IMG/VR virus record: IMGVR_UViG_3300044647_001099
Span: 1 to 58,923 of that record
DNA from: a virus
Length of the DNA: 58,923 nt
Reading direction: 5' to 3' (one strand)
Shown here: positions 42,637 to 50,001 of the stretch, in pieces
Layout of the letters: every line of letters begins with the position of its first letter
Numbering within the stretch: position 1 is the first letter of the stretch
Notes under the pieces: generated by a model
Told to the model about the DNA's origin: nothing
Seen by the model: the letters and a program-made list of their open reading frames with translations, nothing else
Database searches by the model: none
Made by a program: the position numbers and the translations under genes

Positions 42637-42888
42637 TCATTGGTTAATTGTAAAAGTTTCTGTATCTGCCTTATCGGTTTTACTAATCTTATTCTTTCGA
42701 ATAACTTTAGTAATACGTCCACGACGATCATCATGAGAAGATTCTAAGAAGCATTTGTCTTCATGGTTATCATGAAAACCCTTAAAATGCCAGTCATAAC
42801 TTTTTAGAATATCTTCTGGAGTAGTAGAATGATCATAAATTTCACCCTCTACTTCAAAAGAAATTATTCTGTGAAATTTCTTAGGCAT
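42637..42888 (-). CDS. Small hypothetical protein
   Basis: 83 aa from the ATG at 42888, which overlaps the upstream stop. RIISFEVEGEIYDHS then a basic SHDDRRGRITKVIRK segment. Unrecognised. Confidence 0.65.
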   Translation of the reverse strand: MPKKFHRIISFEVEGEIYDHSTTPEDILKSYDWHFKGFHDNHEDKCFLESSHDDRRGRITKVIRKNKISKTDKADTETFTINQ

Positions 42889-43135
42889 GATGATGCTCCT
42901 CTTCTGTGAGAGTAGCAGGACCATTAAAATCTTCCCAATTTTCTACCAAAACATCTGGTGCTTCTTTCCGTATCTCAGCTTCTAAGGCATAATTAGATTC
43001 TTTATCTTTTTCATGCTCAAGGTAGTCTCTTAGTCTATCCTTAATCTGCATGAAATCTAATTCTCCTAATATCTGATCAATATACTTTCTCTGAATTTCC
43101 TTACGATTAATCTGACTAACATATCTAGCACGCAT
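42881..43135 (-). CDS. Helical hypothetical protein
   Basis: 84 aa from the ATG at 43135, preceded by GAGGTG. Charged helices, HHH near the end. Unrecognised. Confidence 0.65.
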   Translation of the reverse strand: MRARYVSQINRKEIQRKYIDQILGELDFMQIKDRLRDYLEHEKDKESNYALEAEIRKEAPDVLVENWEDFNGPATLTEEEHHHA

Positions 43136-43242
43136 AATACACCTCATGGTTAAAAGTTAAAAAACAACTCTTTGCCCATGATTCCATCAGTCCCGCATTT
43201 GTCTCACCAAGTGCTTGACCATTGGCTCCGTTGACTCTGGTT

Positions 43243-43271
43243 ATTATACCGAAAGCGGCCTAATAGCACAA
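43243..43271 (-). promoter_or_regulatory. Promoter for the 42881-43135 operon
   Basis: -35 TTGTGC, 17-bp spacer, -10 TATAAT (perfect -10, weak -35). Confidence 0.5.
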
Positions 43272-43900
43272 AGAGATTTTATTAATCTTTTTTTATCTGG
43301 AATCTCTTAACTTCAGCGTTCGCTGATTCGTCTTGAGATACTAATGGTATATTGTAAGATTAATTTATCCTTGGGCCTCGCAGAATCAATTAAAGGATGG
43401 TGTTGCTCTCGTTTCACATGCTATTAAAAAATGACGGCCACAAGACCTCCCTGATGGTTCTATCGACTTCTTTGGCCGACTTCCAGAACAGATCAACCCT
43501 GTGCGTAACCAACATTAATGGTTATAGCAGAAGATGCTTTAAGCTATAGATAAACTCCTTGCGATTGGTGATAAAAAATTTTTTAGCTTGACAGTACCAT
43601 AAGGTTTTTTTATGTATTATACAGCTGGGTAAGAAAGAATAAGTTTGAAGTACAAAACAGTGTTTAATCAATCTTCTTCTGTATCATTACTCTTCTAAGA
43701 ATTCAGCCTATAAGGGTTAAGGAATGGTGTGTCAGACCTTGCTTTTTCAGGCTTTGACCTATATAATGTTTGTATGACTCACTTGGTAAAAAACAGGATG
43801 AAGACTAGCAGCAGAATGGCCAATATAGATTCCTTTATAAAATTAGGAAGAGATAATAAGAACAAGCAAACAACTATCAAGCTACGATATCGTATCCGTT
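43272..43900 (-). ncRNA. Large non-coding transcript candidate (~0.63 kb)
   Basis: No minus-strand gene fits the 850 bp between 43136 and 43987. A promoter at 43907-43935 would start a transcript here. Visible helices include AGCTA/TAGCT around ACGATATCGT at the 5' end, TATAGC/GCTATA near the middle, CAGC/GCTG, and a 3' AGAGATT/AATCTCT hairpin at the end, just before the next promoter. Sequence is AT-rich; no known RNA family matched. Confidence 0.4.
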
Positions 43901-43906
43901 AGCTCC

Positions 43907-43935
43907 ATTGTACCATATCGTCACTTTTGACGCAA
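43907..43935 (-). promoter_or_regulatory. Promoter for the large non-coding candidate
   Basis: -35 TTGCGT, 17-bp spacer with ACGATAT, -10 TACAAT. Confidence 0.6.
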
Positions 43936-43987
43936 ATCCTTAAGAGCAAACAACTTACAATACTAACCGGTCTCTCACCACCAGTTA

Positions 43988-44131
43988 CTATTCTTTGACA
44001 ACCTCCTTTAGTTTTTTAGTAATATTGTCGAACGTTTTATGAACAGGACCGGTAACAGTATAATCTTTCATGTAGGCACTAATAGCATCCATTAGTTTCC
44101 ATGCTTCTTGTTTACTAATATCTATCTGCAT
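43988..44131 (-). CDS. Small helical protein
   Basis: 47 aa; MQIDISKQEAWKLMDAISAY then a K-rich helix. 17-bp overlap with the next upstream gene. Unrecognised. Confidence 0.6.
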   Translation of the reverse strand: MQIDISKQEAWKLMDAISAYMKDYTVTGPVHKTFDNITKKLKEVVKE

Positions 44132-44192
44132 AAAATTTAATAGCTCCATCAATAACAACGTATAAAATCACCAGAATTGCAAGAATAGGCAT
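44115..44192 (-). CDS. Very small membrane protein
   Basis: 25 aa; hydrophobic helix LAILVILYVVIDGAI. Start overlaps the upstream stop (TAATG). Confidence 0.45.
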   Translation of the reverse strand: MPILAILVILYVVIDGAIKFYADRY

Positions 44193-44395
44193 TAGTTCTC
44201 CAGAATATCAGGGTAATAGTCAATAATTTGATTGGTCAACATTTCATTAGTCAATCCTTCCTTGTTATCTTTCAACATATCATAAGCAAAACTATAGAGG
44301 GTATCAAAGTCCATATCATCCAAAAGTCTGTGGCAATAAATACTAGTAATATCCTGTCGATTTTCATCGGTCACAATAATTCTTTCCTTCTGCAT
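44192..44395 (-). CDS. Small hypothetical protein
   Basis: 67 aa from the ATG at 44395, preceded by GGGAG. Helical, acidic. Unrecognised. Confidence 0.6.
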   Translation of the reverse strand: MQKERIIVTDENRQDITSIYCHRLLDDMDFDTLYSFAYDMLKDNKEGLTNEMLTNQIIDYYPDILEN

Positions 44396-44515
44396 CACAA
44401 GGGCTCCCGGTTTTTTCCTGACTATGAGATTAGACAACAATATCTAACCATCTTTATCTATTGAGAATAAGTCTCAACTATTGATCAGTTTGTTACTATC
44501 GTTGTTACTCTTTTC

Positions 44516-44544
44516 ATTATACCACACTCTAAGACTTGTCGCAA
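44516..44544 (-). promoter_or_regulatory. Promoter for the 44395-43988 operon
   Basis: -35 TTGCGA, 17-bp spacer, -10 TATAAT. Confidence 0.65.
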
Positions 44545-44601
44545 GTGGTTGAAACATAAGAACTTAGAATAAGAGCAGCTTGTTACTACTACGATATTCC
44601 G

Positions 44602-44647
44602 GCTGACTATCAGCAACGTCAGCGAATCCGTTGGATTAGGCGAGACA
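44602..44647 (-). promoter_or_regulatory. 46-bp conserved element, copy C
   Basis: Starts GTCTCGCCTAATCC, ends ATAGTCAGCC. Preceded by a small hairpin with TTTATTT and followed ~60 bp later by promoter 44516-44544. Confidence 0.6.
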
Positions 44648-44733
44648 AATAAAGGTTGGAAAAATATCCAATAGCTTATTACAATTCTATTACTATTTTA
44701 ACCTAACCCTTTGCCAGATAACACCTTACATCA
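44648..44733 (-). ncRNA. Candidate small RNA
   Basis: Promoter 44740-44768 reads into ~86 nt without a gene, ending in a TTGGA/TCCAA hairpin with CCTTTATTT just before element C. No open frame of useful size. Confidence 0.3.
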
Positions 44734-44739
44734 CTATAC

Positions 44740-44768
44740 AGTATATCGACATCGTAACCCATTGCCAA
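44740..44768 (-). promoter_or_regulatory. Promoter with no gene directly downstream
   Basis: -35 TTGGCA, 17-bp spacer with two CGAT sites, -10 TATACT. Confidence 0.55.
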
Positions 44769-44801
44769 TAGGGAACTTGTGAGATTCTTTGACAAACTTT
44801 T

Positions 44802-44885
44802 CGTAAGTCCTTGCCAGTATTGAACTTAGGACTAAATTCGCGGGCCGCTTTCGACGTAAGTCTTTTACTGGTAAGGGTTTACGTC
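44802..44885 (-). repeat. Structured intergenic repeat, copy 1
   Basis: First of 12 copies between 44.8 and 58.3 kb. General layout on the plus strand: an outer arm like CGTAAAGTGTTG, an inner arm like AAGGACTTACG, a GC-rich core of ~25 bp (GGCCCGCCCC-like), an inner arm like CCTAAGTGCTT and an outer arm like AAAGGGTTTACG. Inner arms pair with each other with one mismatch; each half can also fold alone. In this copy GACGTAA/TTTACGTC pair. Sits after the terminator of the DUF932 gene. Confidence 0.75.
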
Positions 44886-44900
44886 AAGCAGAACATCTAC

Positions 44901-44933
44901 AAAAAAGAACCGCCACCCATTGCTGAGTGGCGG
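44901..44933 (-). terminator. Rho-independent terminator after DUF932 gene
   Basis: CCGCCAC/GGTGGCGG stem followed by TTC and six T on the minus strand. Confidence 0.85.
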
Positions 44934-44962
44934 CTCCCGTGCAACCCCCATGGCGAAGGAGA

Positions 44963-45913
44963 TTAGAGTGCTTGGGCGAAGTCCATAGCCTTTTCCAAAG
45001 CCTTGGTATTGTCGTTCGCGTTGAGTCCAAACCACAGGCTGTCGAGCCGATTATCTTCGGTGCGACCCTTGTTGTAATTCAGATACTCGTTGTAGCCGTT
45101 GTACGCGGCCCACCACGTTCCACGAACCCCCGTTGCACTCTGCTTCGGGCCTTCGACCAGAGCCAGAATCTCGTCCATGATATTTCTGGTACGAGTCTTG
45201 ATCTGATCGTCCGGCGTACCGTCGATGTCGAGCATCACCTTGACATACCGGCGAACGTCGGCCTGATTGAAGTTCTTCGATGCGAGGAACTTGAACTGCT
45301 CCGCAGTCGCTTCAAACTCCATGTTAATGTTATCCATAATATCTCGCACGTTTTCCAGATTGGTCTTGCTGGAACGTGTGTGACGAATACGAATCAACTT
45401 GGAGCCACTGCTCTTGCTATGGGCCATCGCCATAGTGTTTGCACACACAACGCGGATCGGCGTATAGCCAACCCGGATAGCGGTCGTGCCATCGTGCGAA
45501 TTGCTGAGAAGAATAAACTTCCCAACCTCGTCGCCCTTCACGATCTCGCTATTGTCGCGGTTCAGTTGGGCCAGAACCCAAACTTTCTGACCACTATGGA
45601 GAGAACCGGCAGTATGCAATGCACACTCGCCAGCGTCCAGAAATGGCTGGAACCAATCGAACGCTTCGCTATTTTGCAGCGGAGTGTATCGCGGGCCGAC
45701 AACGCCCAGAATACTATCGTCGGTCTTGCGATAGGTAGCACGGGCCGGAACGGGTTGACCGTCCACCGTGACTAAATCCTTCAGACCAACTTCCCAATCC
45801 AAACCGGCGGCAGTCATCGCCTCCGAAACTGTGGGAGCTTCGTCAAGCTGGTTACCAAGACCATGCCACGGGGTCGCACCAACAAACATCATCTGTTCAA
45901 CTGCATGAGCCAT
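44963..45913 (-). CDS. DUF932 / phage-plasmid-like protein (TIGR03299 type)
   Basis: 316 aa from the ATG at 45913. Family landmarks in order: TPWHGLG near residue 14, YTPLQNSEAFDWFQPFL near 75, VWVLAQL, LLSNSHDGT near 135 and VCANTMAMA near 157. Found in phages and plasmids; a role in replication or anti-restriction has been discussed but is unproven. Monocistronic, high-GC codons. Confidence 0.85.
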   Translation of the reverse strand: MAHAVEQMMFVGATPWHGLGNQLDEAPTVSEAMTAAGLDWEVGLKDLVTVDGQPVPARATYRKTDDSILGVVGPRYTPLQNSEAFDWFQPFLDAGECALHTAGSLHSGQKVWVLAQLNRDNSEIVKGDEVGKFILLSNSHDGTTAIRVGYTPIRVVCANTMAMAHSKSSGSKLIRIRHTRSSKTNLENVRDIMDNINMEFEATAEQFKFLASKNFNQADVRRYVKVMLDIDGTPDDQIKTRTRNIMDEILALVEGPKQSATGVRGTWWAAYNGYNEYLNYNKGRTEDNRLDSLWFGLNANDNTKALEKAMDFAQAL

Positions 45914-45955
45914 AATCATCCCTTTCGTGTTGTGTTCAATCGTTCTACTTCACTC

Positions 45956-45984
45956 ATTCTACAGTATGTTATCGTCACTGTCAA
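45956..45984 (-). promoter_or_regulatory. Promoter for the DUF932 gene
   Basis: -35 TTGACA, 17-bp spacer with ACGATAAC, -10 TAGAAT; AAATTTTTTCC lies upstream. Confidence 0.85.
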
Positions 45985-46011
45985 GCAAAAACTTTGGAAA
46001 AAATTTCGTGT

Positions 46012-46094
46012 CGTAAGTCGTTGCTGCGTAAGCACTTACGGAGGCCGGGGCGGGCCAGCTTTGTTCTAAGTCTTTGGCTGGTAAGGGTTTAGGA
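46012..46094 (-). repeat. Structured intergenic repeat, copy 2
   Basis: CGTAAGTCGTTG, AAGCACTTACG, a GGCCGGGGCGGGCC core, then CTAAGTC and TTTAGG. Overlaps the last eight codons of the 46066-46569 gene. Confidence 0.75.
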
Positions 46095-46569
46095 TGATCG
46101 TTCCAAACTGCTTCTCAAAAAGTTTAGAATTGGAAGCATTATAGGCGCACTCTTCTCCCATATAAAAATATGCACCAATACATTTTGCTCGTGGAACATC
46201 ATCATGAATATTGTTCATAATGCGTTTAACTGTGCTTCCCGAACAAATCAAATCATCCACAATAACATAATTAGATGGAGCAACGCCTTCGATAAAGAAT
46301 TCACTATACCGTCGCTCACCCTTACGAATAACAATAATATTCTTATTAAGAATCTCTGCAATCTGTGGTACCACCATCAAGCCACTTACTCCACAGCAAG
46401 CAATACTATCAAAATTATTCTCAATCTTACGCAGAGAACAGATAGCCTTGATAATCACACTATTTCGATATTTGTGATTCAATACTCTGCTGGTATGGGC
46501 AGCGCCTTGGATAATCTTTCCGTCAGGGGTACGACGAAAATCATCAAGTTCTTGCTGGAAAGTGTTCAT
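46066..46569 (-). CDS. Phosphoribosyltransferase (second)
   Basis: 167 aa. PRPP loop YVIVDDLICSGST near residue 109. GVSGLMVVP near 60 is the other type I PRT loop. Unlike the 32518-32970 enzyme it lacks the KRGG loop, so it is closer to orotate/adenine-type or adaptor PRTs. Its last residues (NPYQPKT) are encoded by repeat copy 2. Confidence 0.75.
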   Translation of the reverse strand: MNTFQQELDDFRRTPDGKIIQGAAHTSRVLNHKYRNSVIIKAICSLRKIENNFDSIACCGVSGLMVVPQIAEILNKNIIVIRKGERRYSEFFIEGVAPSNYVIVDDLICSGSTVKRIMNNIHDDVPRAKCIGAYFYMGEECAYNASNSKLFEKQFGTIILNPYQPKT

Positions 46570-46576
46570 AAAAAAG

Positions 46577-46660
46577 AGTGGATGGTACGATTCGAACGTA
46601 CTTTATCAAGAAAAGAAAGAAATAATAGAAAAGATTCTAGTCCCACCTAGAAGCATCCAC
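46577..46660 (-). tRNA. tRNA-like element without anticodon stem
   Basis: Perfect acceptor stem GTGGATG/CATCCAC, D-arm TCTA/TAGA and T arm GTACG-TTCGAAT-CGTAC. Between D and T arms is a ~34-nt pyrimidine-rich stretch with no stem or anticodon. Degenerate tRNA, or a tRNA mimic. Confidence 0.5.
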
Positions 46661-46664
46661 AATA

Positions 46665-46844
46665 TTAATCGTCATCTTCTTCTGAAATGTTTGGATAATA
46701 ATTTTTTCCATAAGATGGAACCTGATCATCATCCTCCTCAATGTCTTGCATCCAAGGTTCTTCTTCTAGACCAAGATCCTCAGTATTTTCTAGAAGATCA
46801 TCATAGTCATAATTGTAGCCGTCGTAGTGATCTTCATATCTCAT
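46665..46844 (-). CDS. Small acidic protein
   Basis: 59 aa, more than a third D or E and many Y. Possibly disordered or DNA-mimicking. Unrecognised. Confidence 0.6.
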   Translation of the reverse strand: MRYEDHYDGYNYDYDDLLENTEDLGLEEEPWMQDIEEDDDQVPSYGKNYYPNISEEDDD

Positions 46845-46867
46845 AATTTACTCCCTTTCTTACCTGT

Positions 46868-46895
46868 ATTCTACACCAACAATTGTCTCTGTCAA
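46868..46895 (-). promoter_or_regulatory. Promoter for the acidic-protein gene
   Basis: -35 TTGACA, 16-bp spacer, -10 TAGAAT. The -35 begins 2 bp after the tRNA-Lys 3' end. Confidence 0.75.
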
Positions 46896-46896
46896 G

Positions 46897-46969
46897 TGGG
46901 CCCTCGGGGACTCGAACCCCGAACCTAAGAGTTAAAAGCTCCTTGCTCTGCCAATTGAGCTAAAGGCCC
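46897..46969 (-). tRNA. tRNA-Lys(UUU)
   Basis: Acceptor GGGCCTT/AGGGCCC, anticodon loop CTTTTAA, T arm CGGGG-TTCGAGT-CCCCG. Confidence 0.93.
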
Positions 46970-46975
46970 ATCAAA

Positions 46976-47152
46976 CTATTCGGGATTTACTGTAGTCTCC
47001 TCGTAAGAATAGCTTTCTACATTCTCACTGGTCATATCATACAGCTTATCAAATACATCGACCCAATCAAAATCCTCTTGCACGGACAATTGAATGTCGG
47101 CCAGGGTCTTACCGTCCTCAGTCACAATATCATAGATACGAAGATTCTTCAT
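46976..47152 (-). CDS. Small hypothetical protein
   Basis: 58 aa from the ATG at 47152, preceded by AGGAAA. MKNLRIYDIVTEDGKTLADI start, acidic. Shares a transcript with tRNA-Lys. Confidence 0.65.
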   Translation of the reverse strand: MKNLRIYDIVTEDGKTLADIQLSVQEDFDWVDVFDKLYDMTSENVESYSYEETTVNPE

Positions 47153-47177
47153 CTCAGGTTTCCTTTCTTGTTCCAAT

Positions 47178-47206
47178 AGTCTACCATATCAATATCGACT
47201 TGTCAA
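47178..47206 (-). promoter_or_regulatory. Promoter for 46976-47152 and tRNA-Lys
   Basis: -35 TTGACA, 17-bp spacer with GTCGATAT, -10 TAGACT. Confidence 0.8.
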
Positions 47207-47228
47207 GTGGTCAAGGCTTAGAAATTCT

Positions 47229-47274
47229 GGCTGACTACTCCCAAAACTTCCAAATCCGAAGGATTAGCAGAAAC
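47229..47274 (-). promoter_or_regulatory. 46-bp conserved element, copy D
   Basis: Starts GTTTCTGCTAATCC (most divergent 5' end), contains CC-TTC-GG hairpin, ends AGTAGTCAGCC. Begins 4 bp after tRNA-Glu and ends just before promoter 47178-47206. Confidence 0.6.
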
Positions 47275-47278
47275 TAAT

Positions 47279-47348
47279 GACCCTATGGAGAATCGAACTC
47301 CAATCTACAGCGTGAAAGGCTGTCGTCCTAGCCGTTAGACTATAGGGC
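47279..47348 (-). tRNA. tRNA-Glu(UUC)
   Basis: Acceptor GCCCTAT/ATAGGGT, anticodon loop CTTTCAC, T arm GGAG-TTCGATT-CTCC. Confidence 0.9.
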
Positions 47349-47380
47349 CAGCCATCGTAACTCAATCGTCAGCCTCCGAA

Positions 47381-47456
47381 TAGGGCGTGTCTGAGTCGAA
47401 CAGACCTATGAACACCTTATAAGAGTGTCGGATGCAACCGGCTTACCTTACGCCCC
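47381..47456 (-). tRNA. tRNA-Ile(UAU)
   Basis: Acceptor GGGGCGT/ACGCCCT, anticodon loop CTTATAA, T arm GTCTG-TTCGACT-CAGAC. UAU reads the rare AUA codon. Confidence 0.88.
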
Positions 47457-47466
47457 GTGTTGTTTG

Positions 47467-47495
47467 ATCATACCATAGTTATCGTCTGTTGTCAA
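47467..47495 (-). promoter_or_regulatory. Promoter for tRNA-Ile and tRNA-Glu
   Basis: -35 TTGACA, 17-bp spacer with ACGATAAC, -10 TATGAT. Confidence 0.8.
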
Positions 47496-47507
47496 GAGAA
47501 TCTTTAG

Positions 47508-47594
47508 CGGAATCTGAGGGATTCGAACCCACGGAGGATTTTAACCCTCGGCGGTTTAGTAAACCGCTGCCTTAAACCACTCGGCCAAGATTCC
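47508..47594 (-). tRNA. tRNA-Ser with ACU anticodon
   Basis: Acceptor GGAATCT/AGATTCC, a long variable arm (GAGG/CCTC) and Ser-type D arm. The anticodon stem GCGGT/ACCGC closes loop TTACTAA, giving ACU (reads AGU). Bacterial tRNA-Ser for this box normally has GCU. Confidence 0.85.
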
Positions 47595-47596
47595 AA

Positions 47597-47668
47597 CTGG
47601 CTCGGTAGGACTCGAACCTACAACCGGGCGGTTAACAGCCGCCAGCTCGACCATTGAGCTACGAGCCA
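47597..47668 (-). tRNA. tRNA-Asn(GUU)
   Basis: Acceptor TGGCTCG/CGAGCCA, anticodon loop CTGTTAA, T arm GTAGG-TTCGAGT-CCTAC. Confidence 0.93.
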
Positions 47669-47673
47669 ATAAA

Positions 47674-47744
47674 TTCCGGGACTACGATTCGAACGTAGAA
47701 AAAAGGAACCAAAATCCTTTGTGATACCGTTTCACCATCCCGGA
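47674..47744 (-). tRNA. tRNA-Gln(UUG)
   Basis: Acceptor TCCGGGA/TCCCGGA, anticodon loop TTTTGGT, T arm CTACG-TTCGAAT-CGTAG. Confidence 0.9.
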
Positions 47745-47745
47745 G

Positions 47746-47818
47746 AGCCGATGATCAGAATCGAACTGATGACAGGCAGTTTACAAAACTGCTACTCTAC
47801 CAACTGAGTTACATCGGC
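47746..47818 (-). tRNA. tRNA-Thr(UGU)
   Basis: Acceptor GCCGATG/CATCGGC, anticodon loop TTTGTAA, T arm ATCAG-TTCGATT-CTGAT. Confidence 0.93.
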
Positions 47819-47827
47819 AATCCTACT

Positions 47828-47856
47828 ATTATACTCAATAGTCTCCGTTGTCGCAA
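47828..47856 (-). promoter_or_regulatory. Promoter for the Thr-Gln-Asn-Ser tRNA run
   Basis: -35 TTGCGA, 17-bp spacer, -10 TATAAT. Confidence 0.7.
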
Positions 47857-47868
47857 GCCCTGCGATTT

Positions 47869-48228
47869 TCAGCGGATCGGGTTCGTTGACGCTTGGGGCG
47901 ATTGTCCATAACGGTATACCGATGCTCCTTGTGTCCCGTAGGGACTTGCCACTGCGGCCTGACCTTGAGCTTGATATGGTTGCGGCGTGGTCGAATATCG
48001 TCGTTGTTGTGGAGGGTAATCATACCAGATTCCATTTTCGTGTAGGTAAAAAATTCTATCAATGTTAGGGTCGTAAGCCATCAGACAGTATTGTATCGGA
48101 TAAACTACCTTTGTCAAGACCTGTTTTTGAGGCATCTTGGGAAATTTTATGTCCCCTTTCTGGTAGTCCTTGATTCCCGTATATGCCAAACCTAAAATCG
48201 TAATCACAATCCCAACCCACTGGATCAT
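47869..48228 (-). CDS. Membrane-anchored protein with Gln-rich tail
   Basis: 119 aa from the ATG at 48228, preceded by GGGTGAGAG. One membrane helix (MIQWVGIVITILGLAYTGI), then a P/Q/Y-rich low-complexity C-terminus. Unrecognised. Confidence 0.6.
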   Translation of the reverse strand: MIQWVGIVITILGLAYTGIKDYQKGDIKFPKMPQKQVLTKVVYPIQYCLMAYDPNIDRIFYLHENGIWYDYPPQQRRYSTTPQPYQAQGQAAVASPYGTQGASVYRYGQSPQASTNPIR

Positions 48229-48319
48229 TCTCTCACCCCTTGTTGATTCTCGTCTCGTTCTCATATCTACATTATCGACCAATCCAGCGTAGAAACTTTA
48301 GAAGATTTTTAGATTTGCT

Positions 48320-48404
48320 CTAAAGCGTTGTGGGATAAGGACTTACGTCAAAGCCGGGCGGCCACGCTCGCCCTAAGTGCTGTCGCAGTAAGGGTTTGCG
48401 GCTA
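48320..48404 (-). repeat. Structured intergenic repeat, copy 3
   Basis: CTAAAGCGTTG, AAGGACTTACG, GGGCGGCC core, CCCTAAGTGC and AAGGGTTTGCG. Lies directly after the 48408-48638 stop. Confidence 0.75.
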
Positions 48405-48407
48405 GTC

Positions 48408-48638
48408 TTACTCTAAAGTCCATCCGGCATCTTTTAGAATATGGCTAGTATGTAATACGCAAGTTAATCCATCAGCATTTGTATAGTCTTTATATCCACG
48501 TTCATCAAGATAGATATGCTCATCTAGTGTATCATTTTCATTTGTTTCCCATATAGCATCCATCGCAGCATCCCGTGGACATTTATTGCAGGAATAAATT
48601 AGTTCTAGTGTCCCACATTTGATATAGTATTTGCTCAT
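48408..48638 (-). CDS. Small hypothetical protein
   Basis: 76 aa from the ATG at 48638 (TAATG coupling). Three Cys in KCG and SCNKCPRDAAMDAIWE; a zinc site is possible. Unrecognised. Confidence 0.65.
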   Translation of the reverse strand: MSKYYIKCGTLELIYSCNKCPRDAAMDAIWETNENDTLDEHIYLDERGYKDYTNADGLTCVLHTSHILKDAGWTLE

Positions 48639-49207
48639 TATTCTTCCTCTCGGAACTTTTTGCATTGAACACAATTACATCGCCCGTATTCATCAAACTC
48701 GTCAGCAGCATAATCAAACTGTCCATAAATATTTTCATCCCAATCGCTAAAACTCTCAATACCTACGTCAATTACAACTGGAATCCAGTATCCTTTGCGT
48801 CGAACAAAACCAAAGTTACCCCTATGGGCATCGTTATAATCCAAACCATATTCGCTCAAATAAGACACCACTTGCATGATAGCGATACCATTCTTACAGC
48901 AACTCTGAAAACATTCACCATCACAATATTCGTCATCATGACATTCTGGCATAGGCCGAGCAACTTCGGTCAAATAACCATAACAAGTCATTTCACCATC
49001 ATGCCTACGAATAAAACCAACATCCCCATATACCATAGGGGCCAAATCAAACTGTGCCAAATGAGACTGAACACGATGGGCAAACTGTGCCTCTTGTTCG
49101 TTCTCAAACTCTTTGAAGCCCACGCGCTTCCGGCCAATCTTTTTATCTTTGACAATATAGAAAGCATTTTTACTTCCTGCATCATCATACAATCCAACGT
49201 AGCTCAT
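48638..49207 (-). CDS. Minimal kinase-like protein (second copy)
   Basis: 189 aa from the ATG at 49207, preceded by AAAGGAAT. NDAHRGNFGFV near residue 131 and VVIDVGIESF near 149 correspond to catalytic and metal loops of small phosphotransferases. CYGYLTEVARP near 78 matches its paralogue at 7529-8047. Cys-rich insert and C-terminus (CNCVQC). Activity inferred only. Confidence 0.6.
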   Translation of the reverse strand: MSYVGLYDDAGSKNAFYIVKDKKIGRKRVGFKEFENEQEAQFAHRVQSHLAQFDLAPMVYGDVGFIRRHDGEMTCYGYLTEVARPMPECHDDEYCDGECFQSCCKNGIAIMQVVSYLSEYGLDYNDAHRGNFGFVRRKGYWIPVVIDVGIESFSDWDENIYGQFDYAADEFDEYGRCNCVQCKKFREEE

Positions 49208-49218
49208 TTTTATTCCTT

Positions 49219-49923
49219 TCAATGGGCTGGAAACAAGACATTAGCCAAACCACGAACACACAAGTCACATGATATACTATCTTTAGTGCCGGTGCAAGTG
49301 ATTTCTGACCTACCACGACGGATTTCTGGACATACCACAAACTTTGTGGCATTGAGAACCACCAGCTTCGGCAGTGCTTGTCGCCATGCTTCGGCTTTTG
49401 CTTTGCTCTTAGGACGCTTCGGAGCAATCTTCATGTCGCTGTCACACCATGCGAACAGCTTGAACCCCTGTGCCAGTGCTTCGCCCATATCGTTATCGTC
49501 ATGCACACTAGCGTACACATTCATATACTTTTCCAGACTCACAAGCCGAGAATCGTAGATATGAGTATAAAACCACATATCGGGCAACGTATCACCATCG
49601 GCAAGAATACTCTCACAAGCCCACGTTACATTAGCAACATAGTCTAGGTCAAGTTCGCCATTGAGAAACCAGTCGCCACGCTCATGCCAGCGAATAGACT
49701 TCTCACGACGTTTTGCTTCCAGAATCATAGCACGGATTTTATTCTTTTCCGTTATGACATTAGCAAAACCGGCAGTACGGGCATTTTTATACTGATTTTC
49801 AGTAGCTTCGGCATAGCAGCCGTTTCCGAGATAGTCGCAATCGGGCGGGCAAGTATCGCCAACCGGACGACTAACCACAATGCAACCCTTACCCAACTTA
49901 TCATTACCGTCAGCAGTTTTCAT
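49219..49923 (-). CDS. DUF7227-like phage protein
   Basis: 234 aa. An N-terminal CPPDCDYLGNGCYAEA Cys cluster and C-terminal CTGTKDSISCDLC resemble a phage family of unknown function with conserved Cys sets (a metal site is likely). Middle RWHERGDWFL segment is characteristic of that family. Function unknown. Confidence 0.65.
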   Translation of the reverse strand: MKTADGNDKLGKGCIVVSRPVGDTCPPDCDYLGNGCYAEATENQYKNARTAGFANVITEKNKIRAMILEAKRREKSIRWHERGDWFLNGELDLDYVANVTWACESILADGDTLPDMWFYTHIYDSRLVSLEKYMNVYASVHDDNDMGEALAQGFKLFAWCDSDMKIAPKRPKSKAKAEAWRQALPKLVVLNATKFVVCPEIRRGRSEITCTGTKDSISCDLCVRGLANVLFPAH

Positions 49924-49944
49924 GTTCTTCTCCTGTGTCTACCG

Positions 49945-49973
49945 ATTCTACACTATAGTATCGGCATAGTCAA
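49945..49973 (-). promoter_or_regulatory. Promoter for the 49219-49923 operon
   Basis: -35 TTGACT, 17-bp spacer with CCGATACT, -10 TAGAAT; AATTTTTTGAAG upstream. Confidence 0.8.
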
Positions 49974-50001
49974 GCTAAAAACTTCAAAAAATTATTCTTG
50001 A

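Noticed and set aside
42525-42734. 69-codon minus-strand frame
   Set aside because: Overlaps two better-supported genes (42521-42628 and 42637-42888) that have coupled starts and ribosome sites.
43579-43620. Plus-strand promoter TTGACA...TATTAT
   Set aside because: The spacer would be 21 bp, too long for sigma70.
47835-48062. 75-codon minus-strand frame
   Set aside because: Lies within 47869-48228 in another frame and has no ribosome site.
48250-48295. Promoter for 47869-48228
   Set aside because: CGATAATG followed by TAGATA resembles other promoters, but no recognisable -35 is at the right distance.
46562-49558. Long plus-strand frames (e.g. 48665-49558, 46562-46846)
   Set aside because: They mirror minus-strand genes with known motifs and tight coupling, and lack ribosome sites.
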